Positions 55,737 through 64,000 of a stretch of DNA of 64,000 nt are shown one piece after another. Positions within the stretch are counted from its first letter, which is position 1, and every line of letters begins with the position of its first letter. The DNA is taken from positions 85,100 through 149,099 of the forward strand of contig CAAGAN010000029.1 of NCBI GenBank assembly GCA_900767825.1, written 5' to 3'. The DNA comes from Bacilli bacterium. GTDB lineage: Bacteria; Bacillota_I; Bacilli_A; RFN20; CAG-826. The position numbers were made by a program, and so were the translations under genes. The notes beneath the pieces were generated by a model. The model was not told the origin of the DNA, did no database searches, and worked only from the letters and a program-made list of their open reading frames with translations.

Positions 55737-58499
55737 CTAACCAAGGTGTTTTTCTGGCACTTGAAAATCAAACCTATATTCTTCATCTACTTCGTGATCT
55801 AGTTCTATATCAAACATCAATGTAGGCTTATTATCGTTTTTGCTATCTCTACAGTTAGTGAATTTCCCTGTTCCAAAATAAGTGAAAGGGAGAACAATTC
55901 CATCTTCATCATCAACTTTTCTAACAAATAAATGGACTATTCTTGTTGCAAGTAGTTTCTTTCCTTCTGCATTATCTTTAGTCGTGTTATTAACCGATTC
56001 CCATTGGAAAATAGAAGGGGAGAGGAATTTGTCTTTATAATCAAAATTGCCTTTAGCAACTTTATCTTTTTCTAATCCGACGAAGACATATGTAATTTTA
56101 TTTTTCGTGTCATATTTAGTACCTTGCATATAGGAATATTGTTTCCCATCGATTTCCATCATGATTTTGTCTTTTTGGTAATTGCCATACATCTTGAATG
56201 GGCCTTCAAAATCGCCAAATTCATTCTCATATCTTTCTAATCCGTATTCTAATAAATCATCAAGGAAATCTTCAAAAGCAGTTCCTTTTCCTTTCTCATA
56301 ATTCAATTTATAGGGAGTTGAATTAGTTATCACTTTTCTTGAAATTAGGTTATCAACAGCAGTTTTAAGACTATATGGGTTAACTCTTTTATATTCTTTG
56401 GCTAATAAATCGAAGTTAATTTCATTATCTAGAACTTGCTTTATAATCAAATATTCTTCCCTTCTAGTTAATGGCAACAAATCAGAAATAACTTTTAATA
56501 ATCTAATCTCAGATTCATTAAATAAAGGGACGTCTTCCCCGATATTTCTTAAGAAGTTGTAATAAGAATAATTCTTTTTGCCCTTCATCTTCGCCTTTAA
56601 AAATCTTAATAAATCTGGGGCACAATCGCTATTTAGGTAATCCATGTGGCTAGGATATCTTTTTTCTGCTAGGTATTTTTTAAAACTAAAGTAGTCTGAT
56701 CTTAAGCGGAATGCTGTATTGAAGTTCGTGTTTTCTATATGTTTAAGTATTTCTTCTTTTGAACGTTCATCAAAATGGATTTCTACTCCAGGCAATCCTA
56801 GGTCTTTAAAATCATTCCTAACTAGAGAGGAAAGAAGTGCCTTTTCTAAGACAGTTGAACTAGATAATGAACCTAAACCAAGCGCGATTTGAGTGGACCT
56901 ATCATAACTATTCCCAATGAAATCAAGAACAGTTAGATGGTCCTTTCCTTTATATTTTCTTAATCCTCTTCCTAGTTGCTGGATGAATATCGTTTGGGAT
57001 TCAGTTGGTCTTAAAAACAAAACCATGTTTACCGATGGGAGGTCTACCCCTTCATTAAGGATATCAACTGCAAAGATTATCTCTAAATCTTTAGTGTCAT
57101 CTGCTAAATCTTTGAAAGCTTTAGACCTTTCACCTGTATTGTTTTCACCTGTTAAATAAGTCGTATGGTAGCCAAGCCCATCCATTTCTAAAGACATTTC
57201 TCTAGCGTGATCGATGCTTCTACAAAATCCTATGGCCTTTAGTTTTCCTTCTGGTCTATGCTCTTCGATTTGATTAGAGATGAATTGTATATGGTTATCA
57301 TCTTTAAAATAATTCTTTAGGAAGTTCACCTTTTCTTTATCAGAATAATCAATCATCTCATCCCTGACTGCGAAATATTTAAAAGGTACAACTAGGTCAT
57401 TATTGATTGCATCTCTTAATCTTAACTCATAAGGAACAACATAATTAAATATTGCAAATACATCTTGTTTATCCATTCTTTCAGGGGTGGCAGTTAATCC
57501 TAAAAGGAAAGCAGGGGAAAAGTAATTTAGTATTTTTTCGTAAGTTGTATTGGTGATGTGGTGGCATTCATCAAAGATTATGTAATCGAAATCATTTGGT
57601 TTAAATAAGTCTAGATGAGTTGCCATCATTGTGTTGGTCGCGAATATAAAATCGGCATCAAGATTCTTTTCTTGCCCTGTAAATAATCCATAAGTCCTAG
57701 TGGATCCAAATATCTTTTCAAATGTCTTTTTAGCATCGTTAAGGATGGTGTCCCTATGGACAATAAATAGTAGCCGTTTTGCGTAGAAATTATAGGCATC
57801 AAAAGCTGCTAAAAATGTCTTGCCAGAAGCGGTGGCTGCTATTATCAAGGCTCTTTTTTCGCCCATGTCGCGATATCTTCTAATTTCTTTTAACGCTGCT
57901 TTTTGCATCGCATTTGGGACTACATTTATTTGATTATATCCATAATCCATGTCCCATCTTTCAATCGCATATTCTATCTGGGTGGTATATTTCTTTATTA
58001 TTTCCTCGCTTAATAGATTTGTTTTATTCCAGAGAGAATCAAATTCAAGCAAGGCTTCGTTAATGATCTTATCTTCCTTGTTCCTAGTTAAAGAAACATT
58101 CCATTCGATATTCTTTAATAAGGCAAATCTAGTTATATTGCTTGAGCCTACTAAAAATTCATAACCATTCTTTGTTTGGAAGATATATCCCTTCGTATGG
58201 AAACCGTTATCTTCAAAAGAATTAAAATCTAAATGACATGAAAAATTAGGATATGTCTCCATCCATTTCTTGAATATTCTTAATGATGGGATATCGGTAA
58301 AGTTTTGGTATGTTGAAGTTATTATGCGTCCTTTAACCCCTCTATTTAAGGCGCTTTCTATTTCTTTTTGGATTAATCTTAGTCCTGCTTCCTTAATAAA
58401 ACTTACAGTCAAAGAAAAGGAAGAACATTTATTAAAACAGTCTCTAAGTCTTTGCAAAAATGTATCGTTAGAATAATTGGTCAAGAACGATTCTTTCAT
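55737..58499 (-). CDS. PLD-like nuclease / DEAD-DEAH helicase / DUF3427 fusion protein
   Basis: 920 residues. N-terminal phospholipase-D-like domain (about 15-165) with one H-x-K motif, FHTKGYIFQ, followed by GSSNITRFAL. Superfamily 2 helicase core (about 200-560): AATASGKT (Walker A), FDECHH (DECH box), LTATPER, then FCRSIDHAREM, DILNEGVDLPSVN and QQLGRGLRKYKGK (motif VI). The C-terminal third carries the DUF3427 region (FEDFLDDLLEYGLERYENEF, 20 residues; YKDKFLSPSIFQWESVN). This architecture is widespread in accessory regions and is thought to act in DNA restriction or defence, though no mechanism is established. Its neighbours are toxin-antitoxin genes. Confidence 0.85.
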   Translation of the reverse strand: MKESFLTNYSNDTFLQRLRDCFNKCSSFSLTVSFIKEAGLRLIQKEIESALNRGVKGRIITSTYQNFTDIPSLRIFKKWMETYPNFSCHLDFNSFEDNGFHTKGYIFQTKNGYEFLVGSSNITRFALLKNIEWNVSLTRNKEDKIINEALLEFDSLWNKTNLLSEEIIKKYTTQIEYAIERWDMDYGYNQINVVPNAMQKAALKEIRRYRDMGEKRALIIAATASGKTFLAAFDAYNFYAKRLLFIVHRDTILNDAKKTFEKIFGSTRTYGLFTGQEKNLDADFIFATNTMMATHLDLFKPNDFDYIIFDECHHITNTTYEKILNYFSPAFLLGLTATPERMDKQDVFAIFNYVVPYELRLRDAINNDLVVPFKYFAVRDEMIDYSDKEKVNFLKNYFKDDNHIQFISNQIEEHRPEGKLKAIGFCRSIDHAREMSLEMDGLGYHTTYLTGENNTGERSKAFKDLADDTKDLEIIFAVDILNEGVDLPSVNMVLFLRPTESQTIFIQQLGRGLRKYKGKDHLTVLDFIGNSYDRSTQIALGLGSLSSSTVLEKALLSSLVRNDFKDLGLPGVEIHFDERSKEEILKHIENTNFNTAFRLRSDYFSFKKYLAEKRYPSHMDYLNSDCAPDLLRFLKAKMKGKKNYSYYNFLRNIGEDVPLFNESEIRLLKVISDLLPLTRREEYLIIKQVLDNEINFDLLAKEYKRVNPYSLKTAVDNLISRKVITNSTPYKLNYEKGKGTAFEDFLDDLLEYGLERYENEFGDFEGPFKMYGNYQKDKIMMEIDGKQYSYMQGTKYDTKNKITYVFVGLEKDKVAKGNFDYKDKFLSPSIFQWESVNNTTKDNAEGKKLLATRIVHLFVRKVDDEDGIVLPFTYFGTGKFTNCRDSKNDNKPTLMFDIELDHEVDEEYRFDFQVPEKHLG

Positions 58500-58552
58500 G
58501 TCGTCAAGCTTACCAGATTGCTTTTGATTTTAAAAGATCGCTAGGTAATTTC

Positions 58553-59155
58553 TTATAATGTTTTAGCAAATAGAGATAACGGGGTATCAAAATAGCCTCC
58601 AAGCTTATATAAATATTGAAAGGACCCTTTATATAAGGCATTATCGCTAGAATTATATTTAGATAACGTGGCTTTACTTATTTTAGTTTCATTACTTAAT
58701 TTAGAAACCGAGCAGCCTCTTTCTTCACATAATGCCCTTAATATTGTTTTTTCTTTATCTAATTTATTGAATTGTTCTAGTAAAGAAGAAAAATCCATTT
58801 CATGATAAACATTATACATATTCACTAGTTTCTTTAATGGGAGTTTTAAGAATATGAAAGAAAAGGGCTTTTTTGTTTGCTCATAAAGCAAGAAATATGA
58901 ATAACCACACCAATAGGCATCATTATATATTCCATAACTCTCATCTTTGTCTATTCTTTTGCCTGTAATATCAAAAAAGATTGATTCAAGTGGATGATTA
59001 AAGTAATCGTCATATTCATTCTTTTCTATTTTTTGTATAAACTCACTTTTTTCTAATTCTTTAGTAAAAGATAAAAGATTGATTTTGTTTTGAATGCCTA
59101 AAACAAAAATTCTAGCGAATAATTCTTTTATTTTCTTAATGTCGAAATTATTCAT
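58553..59155 (-). CDS. HTH protein paired with the DUF3990 toxin (probable antitoxin)
   Basis: 200 residues. The N-terminal two thirds are an uncharacterised region (ESIFFDITGKRIDKDESYGI, 20 residues; AYWCGYSYFLLYEQTKKPFS). The last 65 residues form an XRE-like HTH (LRALCEERGCSVSKLSNETK; ISKATLSKYNSS). The gene overlaps the 3' end of the DUF3990 gene by 8 bp, in the order toxin-antitoxin. It probably neutralises the toxin and represses their shared promoter, whose 62-bp symmetric operator fits a dimeric or tetrameric HTH protein. The antitoxin role is inferred from context. Confidence 0.72.
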   Translation of the reverse strand: MNNFDIKKIKELFARIFVLGIQNKINLLSFTKELEKSEFIQKIEKNEYDDYFNHPLESIFFDITGKRIDKDESYGIYNDAYWCGYSYFLLYEQTKKPFSFIFLKLPLKKLVNMYNVYHEMDFSSLLEQFNKLDKEKTILRALCEERGCSVSKLSNETKISKATLSKYNSSDNALYKGSFQYLYKLGGYFDTPLSLFAKTL

Positions 59156-59804
59156 AATCTATTACCAAGTCCCTTAATCTTGTGCCTTTTGAATAACGAC
59201 CCTCGTTTAGTAAATCTATGAAAACCTTATCGGCATTTCCTTTTCTTTTGTAATAGTCTTCTTTTGAAGAGGTGGATATTTCCTGGTATTCAATAAAATT
59301 AATCAATTCATGGGCTCTTTTTGATATTAATACGTATTGTTTACCTAAATCACCCGCTTGAAATATTTTGTTTAATGATTCTAGAGTAATCTCGCTTCTT
59401 ATAAAAGCTTCTGGAAATCTAAAATAAGCATCATCCGCCCTATATCCTATGACTATGTCGAAATTAGAAATATCGATGAGGTATTTATCTTCTAGGTATT
59501 TAAGTTCTCTAGGGTAATTATCTTTCAAATCGCTAGATAATTCACGGTTATGCATCAAAAGGCTTATCCAATATAAAACATTGTCATAAGGCGGCTTTGT
59601 TAAATCTAGTATTTTCAATCTATCATCTCTAAGGGTGTATTTATTTACATAGCCATGTCCGCTTTTTCTTGCTGCCCATTCTTTGGCTAGTTCTTTGTTG
59701 GAACAACAATAAAATCCGGGGCCATAATCGTTATGGGCATTCCCTTTTCCCTTTTCAGGTTTTTGGATGATAAATTCGCTCCCGTGATAAATAATACGTT
59801 CCAT
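59148..59804 (-). CDS. DUF3990 ADP-ribosyltransferase-like toxin
   Basis: 218 residues. The DUF3990 pattern is clear: IIYHGSEFIIQKPEKGKG at the N-terminus (His7), NDYGPGFYCCSNKELAKEWA (20 residues), VNKYTLRDDRLKILDLT, FDIVIGYRADDAYFRF and GKQYVLISKRAHELINF near the C-terminus. These correspond to the H-Y-Q/E type of ADP-ribosyltransferase fold, as in DarT- and RES-like toxins, so the protein probably uses NAD+ to modify a cell target. The promoter is near consensus, and its -10 box lies six bases before the ATG, so the message would begin at or next to the start codon. The gene is first in the operon. Confidence 0.78.
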   Translation of the reverse strand: MERIIYHGSEFIIQKPEKGKGNAHNDYGPGFYCCSNKELAKEWAARKSGHGYVNKYTLRDDRLKILDLTKPPYDNVLYWISLLMHNRELSSDLKDNYPRELKYLEDKYLIDISNFDIVIGYRADDAYFRFPEAFIRSEITLESLNKIFQAGDLGKQYVLISKRAHELINFIEYQEISTSSKEDYYKRKGNADKVFIDLLNEGRYSKGTRLRDLVIDYE

Positions 59805-59810
59805 GCATTT

Positions 59811-59882
59811 AATATAATATGTGTACCTATTTTTGTCAATTTGATATACTGTAGTATATTATTTTGGCTATTTTAGGTACAC
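59811..59882 (-). promoter_or_regulatory. Promoter and 62-bp concentric palindromic operator of the DUF3990 operon
   Basis: TTGACA (59834-59839, minus) and TATATT (59811-59816) are 17 bp apart. GTGTACCTA (59821-59829) and TAGGTACAC (59874-59882) are perfect inverted repeats, and between them ATATACT-GT-AGTATAT (59844-59859) is a second palindrome. Both share the centre 59851.5, with 14 bp on each side between elements. The left arm lies inside the promoter spacer. The remaining gap to 60010 holds only a -10-like TATAAT (59906-59911, plus strand). Confidence 0.78.
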
Positions 59883-60010
59883 AAACAAGCTTGAGTAGAC
59901 ATTTTTATAATGGATTCTTTATCTAATTCCTGATAGGGGATTTATCAAGTATCAAAGAAGTACATTTTGTGATTAATTTTTGAATGATTTCTAGTTTTGC
60001 CTTTTCTAAG

Positions 60011-60064
60011 TAGATTCTGTTTTTTCTTTTAATTACTATTAAGAAGAAAAGTTCTTAGAATCTA
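60011..60064 (+). other. Structured leader upstream of the GH94 gene
   Basis: TAGATTCT (60011-60018) and AGAATCTA (60057-60064) are perfect inverted repeats. Between them lies a second AT-rich stem (TTTTCTTTTAAT region, 60021-60033, pairing with ATTAAGAAGAAAA, 60038-60050, one mismatch) with a TACT loop. The nested hairpins are 25 bp before the start and the RBS GAGG follows. It could be a regulatory leader or the end of an upstream transcript. It matches no riboswitch family I know. Confidence 0.4.
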
Positions 60065-60089
60065 AACATTTCTATTAACGAGGTTAATT

Positions 60090-62456
60090 ATGGAAAATAG
60101 AGATGATGTAAAATCGTTTTATGAATTTGATGATGCGAATAACGAAATAGTATTTCATCGTCATGATATGCCGACACCTTGGATGAATTACCTTACAAAT
60201 GGGGTGTTTTATACAATGATTAGCCAGGCTGGTGGTAATTTAAGTTGGTATAAATCTCCAGCCATTTGGCGTATTGGTCGTTATGGTTTCTTTAATTTAC
60301 CAACTGATAAACAAGGCTTATTCGTCTATATAAAAGATTTATCCGCTGGTAAGGTTTGGAATCCTAATGTTATTCCAACTGATGAAAAGCTAGATTTCTT
60401 TGAATCACGTCATGGATTGGGATATACAAAATTCATCGCTGAAAAAGATGGGGTTAGAGTTAGTCTAATCGCCTTTGTCGGAGATGATAACGCTCTTATT
60501 TATAAGATAAATGTAGTCTCTAATTCCTCTAGAAAAATTCAAGTATTCGTTGCTAAGGAAATGGGCAACATGGAATATATCCGTGAAGCACAATGGCAAT
60601 GCTATACAAAGCAATCTAATGACATCTATTACAATAAAAAAGAAGATGCCCTTGTCTATAATTACTTTATAGATTGCCAACCTCGTCCAGACGAAACTCC
60701 AGACGTATTTTTGACTTCAACATTGCCTTCTTATTCTTATTGCGGGGTCAGGAAGCATTTTTTAGGTGCCTATAGAGATTTATCCAATCCTATTTCAATC
60801 GAGCTAGGAAAGTGCCCAAATACTGAATTAAAGGGCGGGGAAGGTATTTTTGCTTTCTCTTATGAGCTGGATTTAAAAGCAAATAAAGAAGAAACTTTTG
60901 CCATAACTCTTGGGACTATTGAACAAAAAGAAAACCAAGATGAAGTAATCCATAAATATAAATCCATTGAATACATTAATTCATTAGAGAGCGGTGTGAA
61001 AAAGAAGTGGGGTATTAGAAGAAGCCGTTTCAACGTCAAGACAAATGACCCTGATTTAGACCGTATGGTCAATGTCTGGACCCCATATCAAGCCTATGTC
61101 AATTTCTTAGTGTGCCGTAATATTTCTTTCTATGCGACTGGAACTGTGCGCGGCTATGGAATACGTGATACTTCTCAAGATTCACTTAGTGCTGTTTTAA
61201 ATGATTATGAACTAGCCTTAAACCGCATTAAGGAAGTCATGAGCGAGCAATATAAAGAAGGAAAGACTACCCACCGTTATTATCATATCGAAAATAAAAA
61301 ATCCGATATTAGCGATCGTAGCGATGACCATCTTTGGATGATCTATACCATCTATGAGCTTATCAATGAAAAAGGTGATGCTTCATTCTTGAATGATGTT
61401 GTGCCTTATTATGATGGGGGTAGTGGAACTATTTTAGAGCATTTAAAAGCTTCTATTGAATATACAAAAAATCACATAGGGGAACATGGAATCCCATTGA
61501 TGCTAGGTAGTGACTGGAACGATTGCCTTAATACCGTATGCAAGAAAGGCAAAGGTGAATCAGTCATGGTGGCTGAACAATATGTCTTAGCCTGCAAGAT
61601 GATGGCGGATATCTTATCTATTATTGGTGAAGATGGCTCTTATTATTCTTCTTTAGCAGAAAACCAATCCCGTGTCCTTAATGAAGATATGTATGAAGAT
61701 GATCATTATATACGTGCATTTACTGATTCAGGTGTACGTATCGGGGGCAAGAACGAAAAATGTGCTAGATATTGGATTAATTCTAATTCCTGGGCCATTT
61801 ATAGCGGGGTGGCTGATGAAGAAAGAGGGAATGCTATATTAGATTCAATGCTAAAATATAATCTAACCGATTATGGACTTGCCATACAGTATCCACCTCT
61901 AGTAAGAGATTATCCAACTAGAGAAGAAGAAATATCTTTTGCTACTCCTGGAATTGGGGAAAACGGAGGAATTTTCTGCCACGCGAATACCTGGGCAATC
62001 ATGGCTTTTTCTATGATGAACAGGGCTGATGATGCCTATAAGATTTATAGCAATATGATGCCTCACCATATCGTTAATAAAATAGGTGTAGACGCCTATA
62101 GCGCAGAACCTTATATTTACCCATCAAATATACGTGCACCATATGTAGACCGCGGCGGGGAAGCTGGGGTTAGCTGGCTAACTGGAACTGCTACATGGAT
62201 GAATATTGCTCTTTCTCAATATGTATTTGGAATTAAGCCTTTATATGAAGGGTTATCGATTAATCCAAAATTACCAAGTCATATAAAGGAAGCGGATGTT
62301 GAAAGAATATATCGCGGCACAAAATATGTGATACATATAGTTAATAAAGGCCATAAAAATAAATTCCCAACCCTTTTTGTTAATGGGGAAAAGATAGAAG
62401 GACATGTTGTTTCTTCTAAAGAAAAAATAGTAAAAGTAACTTGTATCTGCGAGTAG
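60090..62456 (+). CDS. GH94-family glycoside phosphorylase
   Basis: 788 residues with no signal peptide, so an intracellular enzyme. The N-terminal beta domain has PTPWMNYLTNGVFYTMISQA (20 residues) and WRIGRYGFFNLP, as in cellobiose/chitobiose phosphorylases. The (alpha/alpha)6 barrel carries RDTSQDSL (R-D-x-x-Q-D motif), the catalytic Asp in MLGSDWNDCLN (near residue 474) and GISWLTGT-like GVSWLTGTATWM with the phosphate-binding region. The enzyme splits a disaccharide with phosphate to give a sugar-1-phosphate, saving ATP. Cellobiose, laminaribiose, chitobiose or similar could be the substrate; sequence alone does not decide. It is monocistronic, following a structured leader. Confidence 0.88.
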   Translation: MENRDDVKSFYEFDDANNEIVFHRHDMPTPWMNYLTNGVFYTMISQAGGNLSWYKSPAIWRIGRYGFFNLPTDKQGLFVYIKDLSAGKVWNPNVIPTDEKLDFFESRHGLGYTKFIAEKDGVRVSLIAFVGDDNALIYKINVVSNSSRKIQVFVAKEMGNMEYIREAQWQCYTKQSNDIYYNKKEDALVYNYFIDCQPRPDETPDVFLTSTLPSYSYCGVRKHFLGAYRDLSNPISIELGKCPNTELKGGEGIFAFSYELDLKANKEETFAITLGTIEQKENQDEVIHKYKSIEYINSLESGVKKKWGIRRSRFNVKTNDPDLDRMVNVWTPYQAYVNFLVCRNISFYATGTVRGYGIRDTSQDSLSAVLNDYELALNRIKEVMSEQYKEGKTTHRYYHIENKKSDISDRSDDHLWMIYTIYELINEKGDASFLNDVVPYYDGGSGTILEHLKASIEYTKNHIGEHGIPLMLGSDWNDCLNTVCKKGKGESVMVAEQYVLACKMMADILSIIGEDGSYYSSLAENQSRVLNEDMYEDDHYIRAFTDSGVRIGGKNEKCARYWINSNSWAIYSGVADEERGNAILDSMLKYNLTDYGLAIQYPPLVRDYPTREEEISFATPGIGENGGIFCHANTWAIMAFSMMNRADDAYKIYSNMMPHHIVNKIGVDAYSAEPYIYPSNIRAPYVDRGGEAGVSWLTGTATWMNIALSQYVFGIKPLYEGLSINPKLPSHIKEADVERIYRGTKYVIHIVNKGHKNKFPTLFVNGEKIEGHVVSSKEKIVKVTCICE

Positions 62457-62513
62457 TGAGGTACCTACGTTAAAGATGGCCCCTATATTGCAGGTGGTTT
62501 GCATTCAAGTGAT

Positions 62514-63854
62514 CTATTCGTATTTTATTTTCTTTATATAAAGCAAATTAGAAGGATCTCCTGTATCGTAGGCGTAGATATAATCATTGTTTTTGCCACC
62601 TTCAATTTTATTAACTACATCAATGTTTAGTTTTTGTTCTAGGTATTCTTTGACGTAGATTTCTGCCCCTTCGATTTCTATAAATTCCGTTAATATGGTT
62701 TCCCCTAGGTAAATCATGTAATTAGCTTTGTCTCTACCATATCTATCTTCATAATGGGGCGTATCTATTTCAGGGAAGGGCCTAACTACAATATCCGGAT
62801 TGCTAGACCAATGTAATTCACTTCTATTGTTATATTGGTCGTAATTTAGATTAATTGCTGCCTTTAGTTTCTTTAGACTTAGTTTAGGTGAATATTTTTC
62901 TATTCCTAGGCATACATCTTTAGCAGAATGCCCTACATTGCTTGCATCCCAAACGCCGTTCCATGAATCATCGCCTACCGGCTCATATAATTTATTCTTT
63001 CTAAGCTTTCCATGGTAATGCAAATAAATGCCTGCATCTTTATCTAGGTGATTATCGCTATACGAGCGGTGGAAAGCTACATCGGTAACTCCTTTTAAAG
63101 AACTATATCCATACCCTTCTATATACCATTCTGGCAAATCTTCTACTTTCGCATGAATTCTTCTTCCTGTTTTAGGATTATGTAAATATCCTTCGTCATC
63201 AGAATAAACATGAGGGTAGTCTATTTTCTTTTTGCCTTCATCCATGATAGGAAGCTCTAAGATATTGCTATAAAAGCAACGGTACCTACCAAATTTCTTG
63301 TTTTCATGGTAATGACCAAAGAACCAATTCTTAAATATGATTTTCTTTCGGAATTCCTCCAATATTTTGGTGTTGTTATCGCTACGATAATTAAACATCT
63401 CTTTAACAATGCTAGAAGGCGCGCAGTGAGTTAAGACATAATCAACTTCAAAATTAACTTTCTCTAAATTGCTATATGCGTTTTCAACGTCTTCAAAAGT
63501 GATGTTCTCTTCATTCCACCAGGAAACCCTATTTATTCTCCAGTCCCTATCGATTGAAGTTGCTCCACCCATGCAAAAGAATTTTGTATTGTTTAGGATC
63601 AACACTTCACCTCTATTTATGTGATAGACATTTTTATATAGTCTATGACATTTCGCGTTTTTATATTCTACTATTGGGAATTTATTTAGTAACTCAAAAT
63701 TCTCATGATTTCCATCTATAAATAGGACCGTCGGGCGTAACATGCTGTAATCATGGATGTAACATTTGTCTTCACTCCAAACAATCCTGGCATCGCCAAG
63801 AATTATTAGATAGTCTTTTTTGGTAACGTATCGTTTGGAAAAGTATTTTTTCAA
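62514..63854 (-). CDS. Calcineurin-like metallophosphoesterase with damaged N-terminus (possible pseudogene)
   Basis: 446 residues if read from TTG at 63854; the frame is open to 63920, but no ATG or good start exists there. Metal-site motifs II-V are present: LIILGDARIVW, IDGNHENFELL, VLTHCAPSS and FFGHYHENKKFG. Motif I (normally GDIHG) lies upstream of the TTG and reads RILSIHGDIDF, so its first metal-binding Asp is missing. Without it the enzyme would probably be inactive. The C-terminal 240 residues form an unrecognised domain (YIEGYGYSSLKGVTDVAFHR, 20 residues; GDDSWNGVWDASNVGHSAKD). A pseudogene or a 5' recombination scar is likely; a sequencing error is possible. Confidence 0.6.
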   Translation of the reverse strand: MKKYFSKRYVTKKDYLIILGDARIVWSEDKCYIHDYSMLRPTVLFIDGNHENFELLNKFPIVEYKNAKCHRLYKNVYHINRGEVLILNNTKFFCMGGATSIDRDWRINRVSWWNEENITFEDVENAYSNLEKVNFEVDYVLTHCAPSSIVKEMFNYRSDNNTKILEEFRKKIIFKNWFFGHYHENKKFGRYRCFYSNILELPIMDEGKKKIDYPHVYSDDEGYLHNPKTGRRIHAKVEDLPEWYIEGYGYSSLKGVTDVAFHRSYSDNHLDKDAGIYLHYHGKLRKNKLYEPVGDDSWNGVWDASNVGHSAKDVCLGIEKYSPKLSLKKLKAAINLNYDQYNNRSELHWSSNPDIVVRPFPEIDTPHYEDRYGRDKANYMIYLGETILTEFIEIEGAEIYVKEYLEQKLNIDVVNKIEGGKNNDYIYAYDTGDPSNLLYIKKIKYE

Positions 63855-63934
63855 TTTGGCAAAATCAATATCGCCATGGATGGAGAGAATACGGAATTCT
63901 GTGTAAACCAGAAACTCGCTTTAACGTTCTAATT

Positions 63935-64000
63935 CTATAACTCGATTAATTCGTCTTCAATATATTCCCTCCCCCTTATCGGCCTTGCGCCTACCTTGAA
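63935..64000 (-). CDS. C-terminal end of an unidentified gene (partial)
   Basis: Reading the minus strand from the window edge, 21 sense codons end in FKVGARPIRGREYIEDEL and a TAG at 63935-63937. The frame is open and its composition is slightly richer in GC than the neighbours. Too little is visible to name it. It precedes the damaged metallophosphoesterase gene in the same direction. Confidence 0.45.
   Translation of the reverse strand, partial: FKVGARPIRGREYIEDELIEL

Noticed and set aside
1..64000. Mycoplasma-type genetic code (TGA as Trp)
   Set aside because: TGA ends several genes at overlap junctions with correct downstream starts (for example 242-244, 370-372, 24989-24991), so it is a stop here.

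Overview
The window reads as a piece of the chromosome of an anaerobic, low-GC, gut-type member of the Firmicutes (Bacilli, probably an uncultivated Erysipelotrichales/RF39-like lineage). The reasons are AT-rich DNA, TGA used as a stop (genetic code 11), lipobox lipoproteins, YesMN- and LytS-type two-component systems, a CcpA-like cre site, a bile-salt-hydrolase-family enzyme, a Na+-pumping decarboxylase and much glycan-degrading capacity. I see no rRNA, tRNA, CRISPR array or insertion sequence. The lineage is inference; no marker gene is present.

Layout. (1) 2-4613: tail of an operon of glycan-binding lipoproteins and a GH43 enzyme, with a 43-aa membrane protein squeezed between genes by ATGA overlaps. 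(2) 4654-8854 (minus): an AlbA-type ATP-binding regulator, a choloylglycine-hydrolase-family enzyme and a DUF2130 coiled-coil protein. (3) 9035-15479: bioY, oadA, oadG, biotin carrier, oadB, birA and pckA. Together these can run PEP to oxaloacetate (ATP made) to pyruvate (Na+ pumped), with biotin uptake and biotin ligase supplied locally. (4) 15737-35360: a Gram-positive polysaccharide-utilisation locus: GH78-like enzyme, CUT1 binding protein, two permeases interleaved with surface proteins and two paralogous TIM-barrel-like lipoproteins, a sialate-O-acetylesterase-like enzyme, GH20, ROK regulator, a short ABC ATPase and three membrane proteins. (5) 35442-44318: a sugar-sensing three-component set (YesN, YesM, sugar-binding lipoprotein) followed by a galactose-type ABC transporter (mglB-A-C).

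(6) 44369-51927: a small membrane protein, two unrecognised genes, a LytS-like kinase with a SARP-like response regulator, and a divergent large DUF898 membrane protein. (7) 52008-59804 (all minus): a defence or stress island with an orphan AAA ATPase, a tripartite HipBST toxin-antitoxin module, a DUF3791 protein, a PLD-helicase-DUF3427 protein and a DUF3990 ADP-ribosyltransferase-like toxin with an HTH partner. (8) 60090-64000: a GH94 phosphorylase, a metallophosphoesterase with a damaged start, and the 3' end of another gene.

The strongest new observation is that the transport-side sugar-binding protein (39907-41055) is a circular permutation of the MglB fold: its first half matches the C-terminal half of MglB and its second half matches the N-terminal half. 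The gene just upstream encodes the same fold in normal order. The cognate permease carries an unusual coiled-coil extension of about 225 residues. The toxin modules have striking operator architecture: three operators spaced exactly 41 bp apart upstream of hipB, and a 62-bp concentric palindrome upstream of the DUF3990 toxin, whose transcript looks leaderless.
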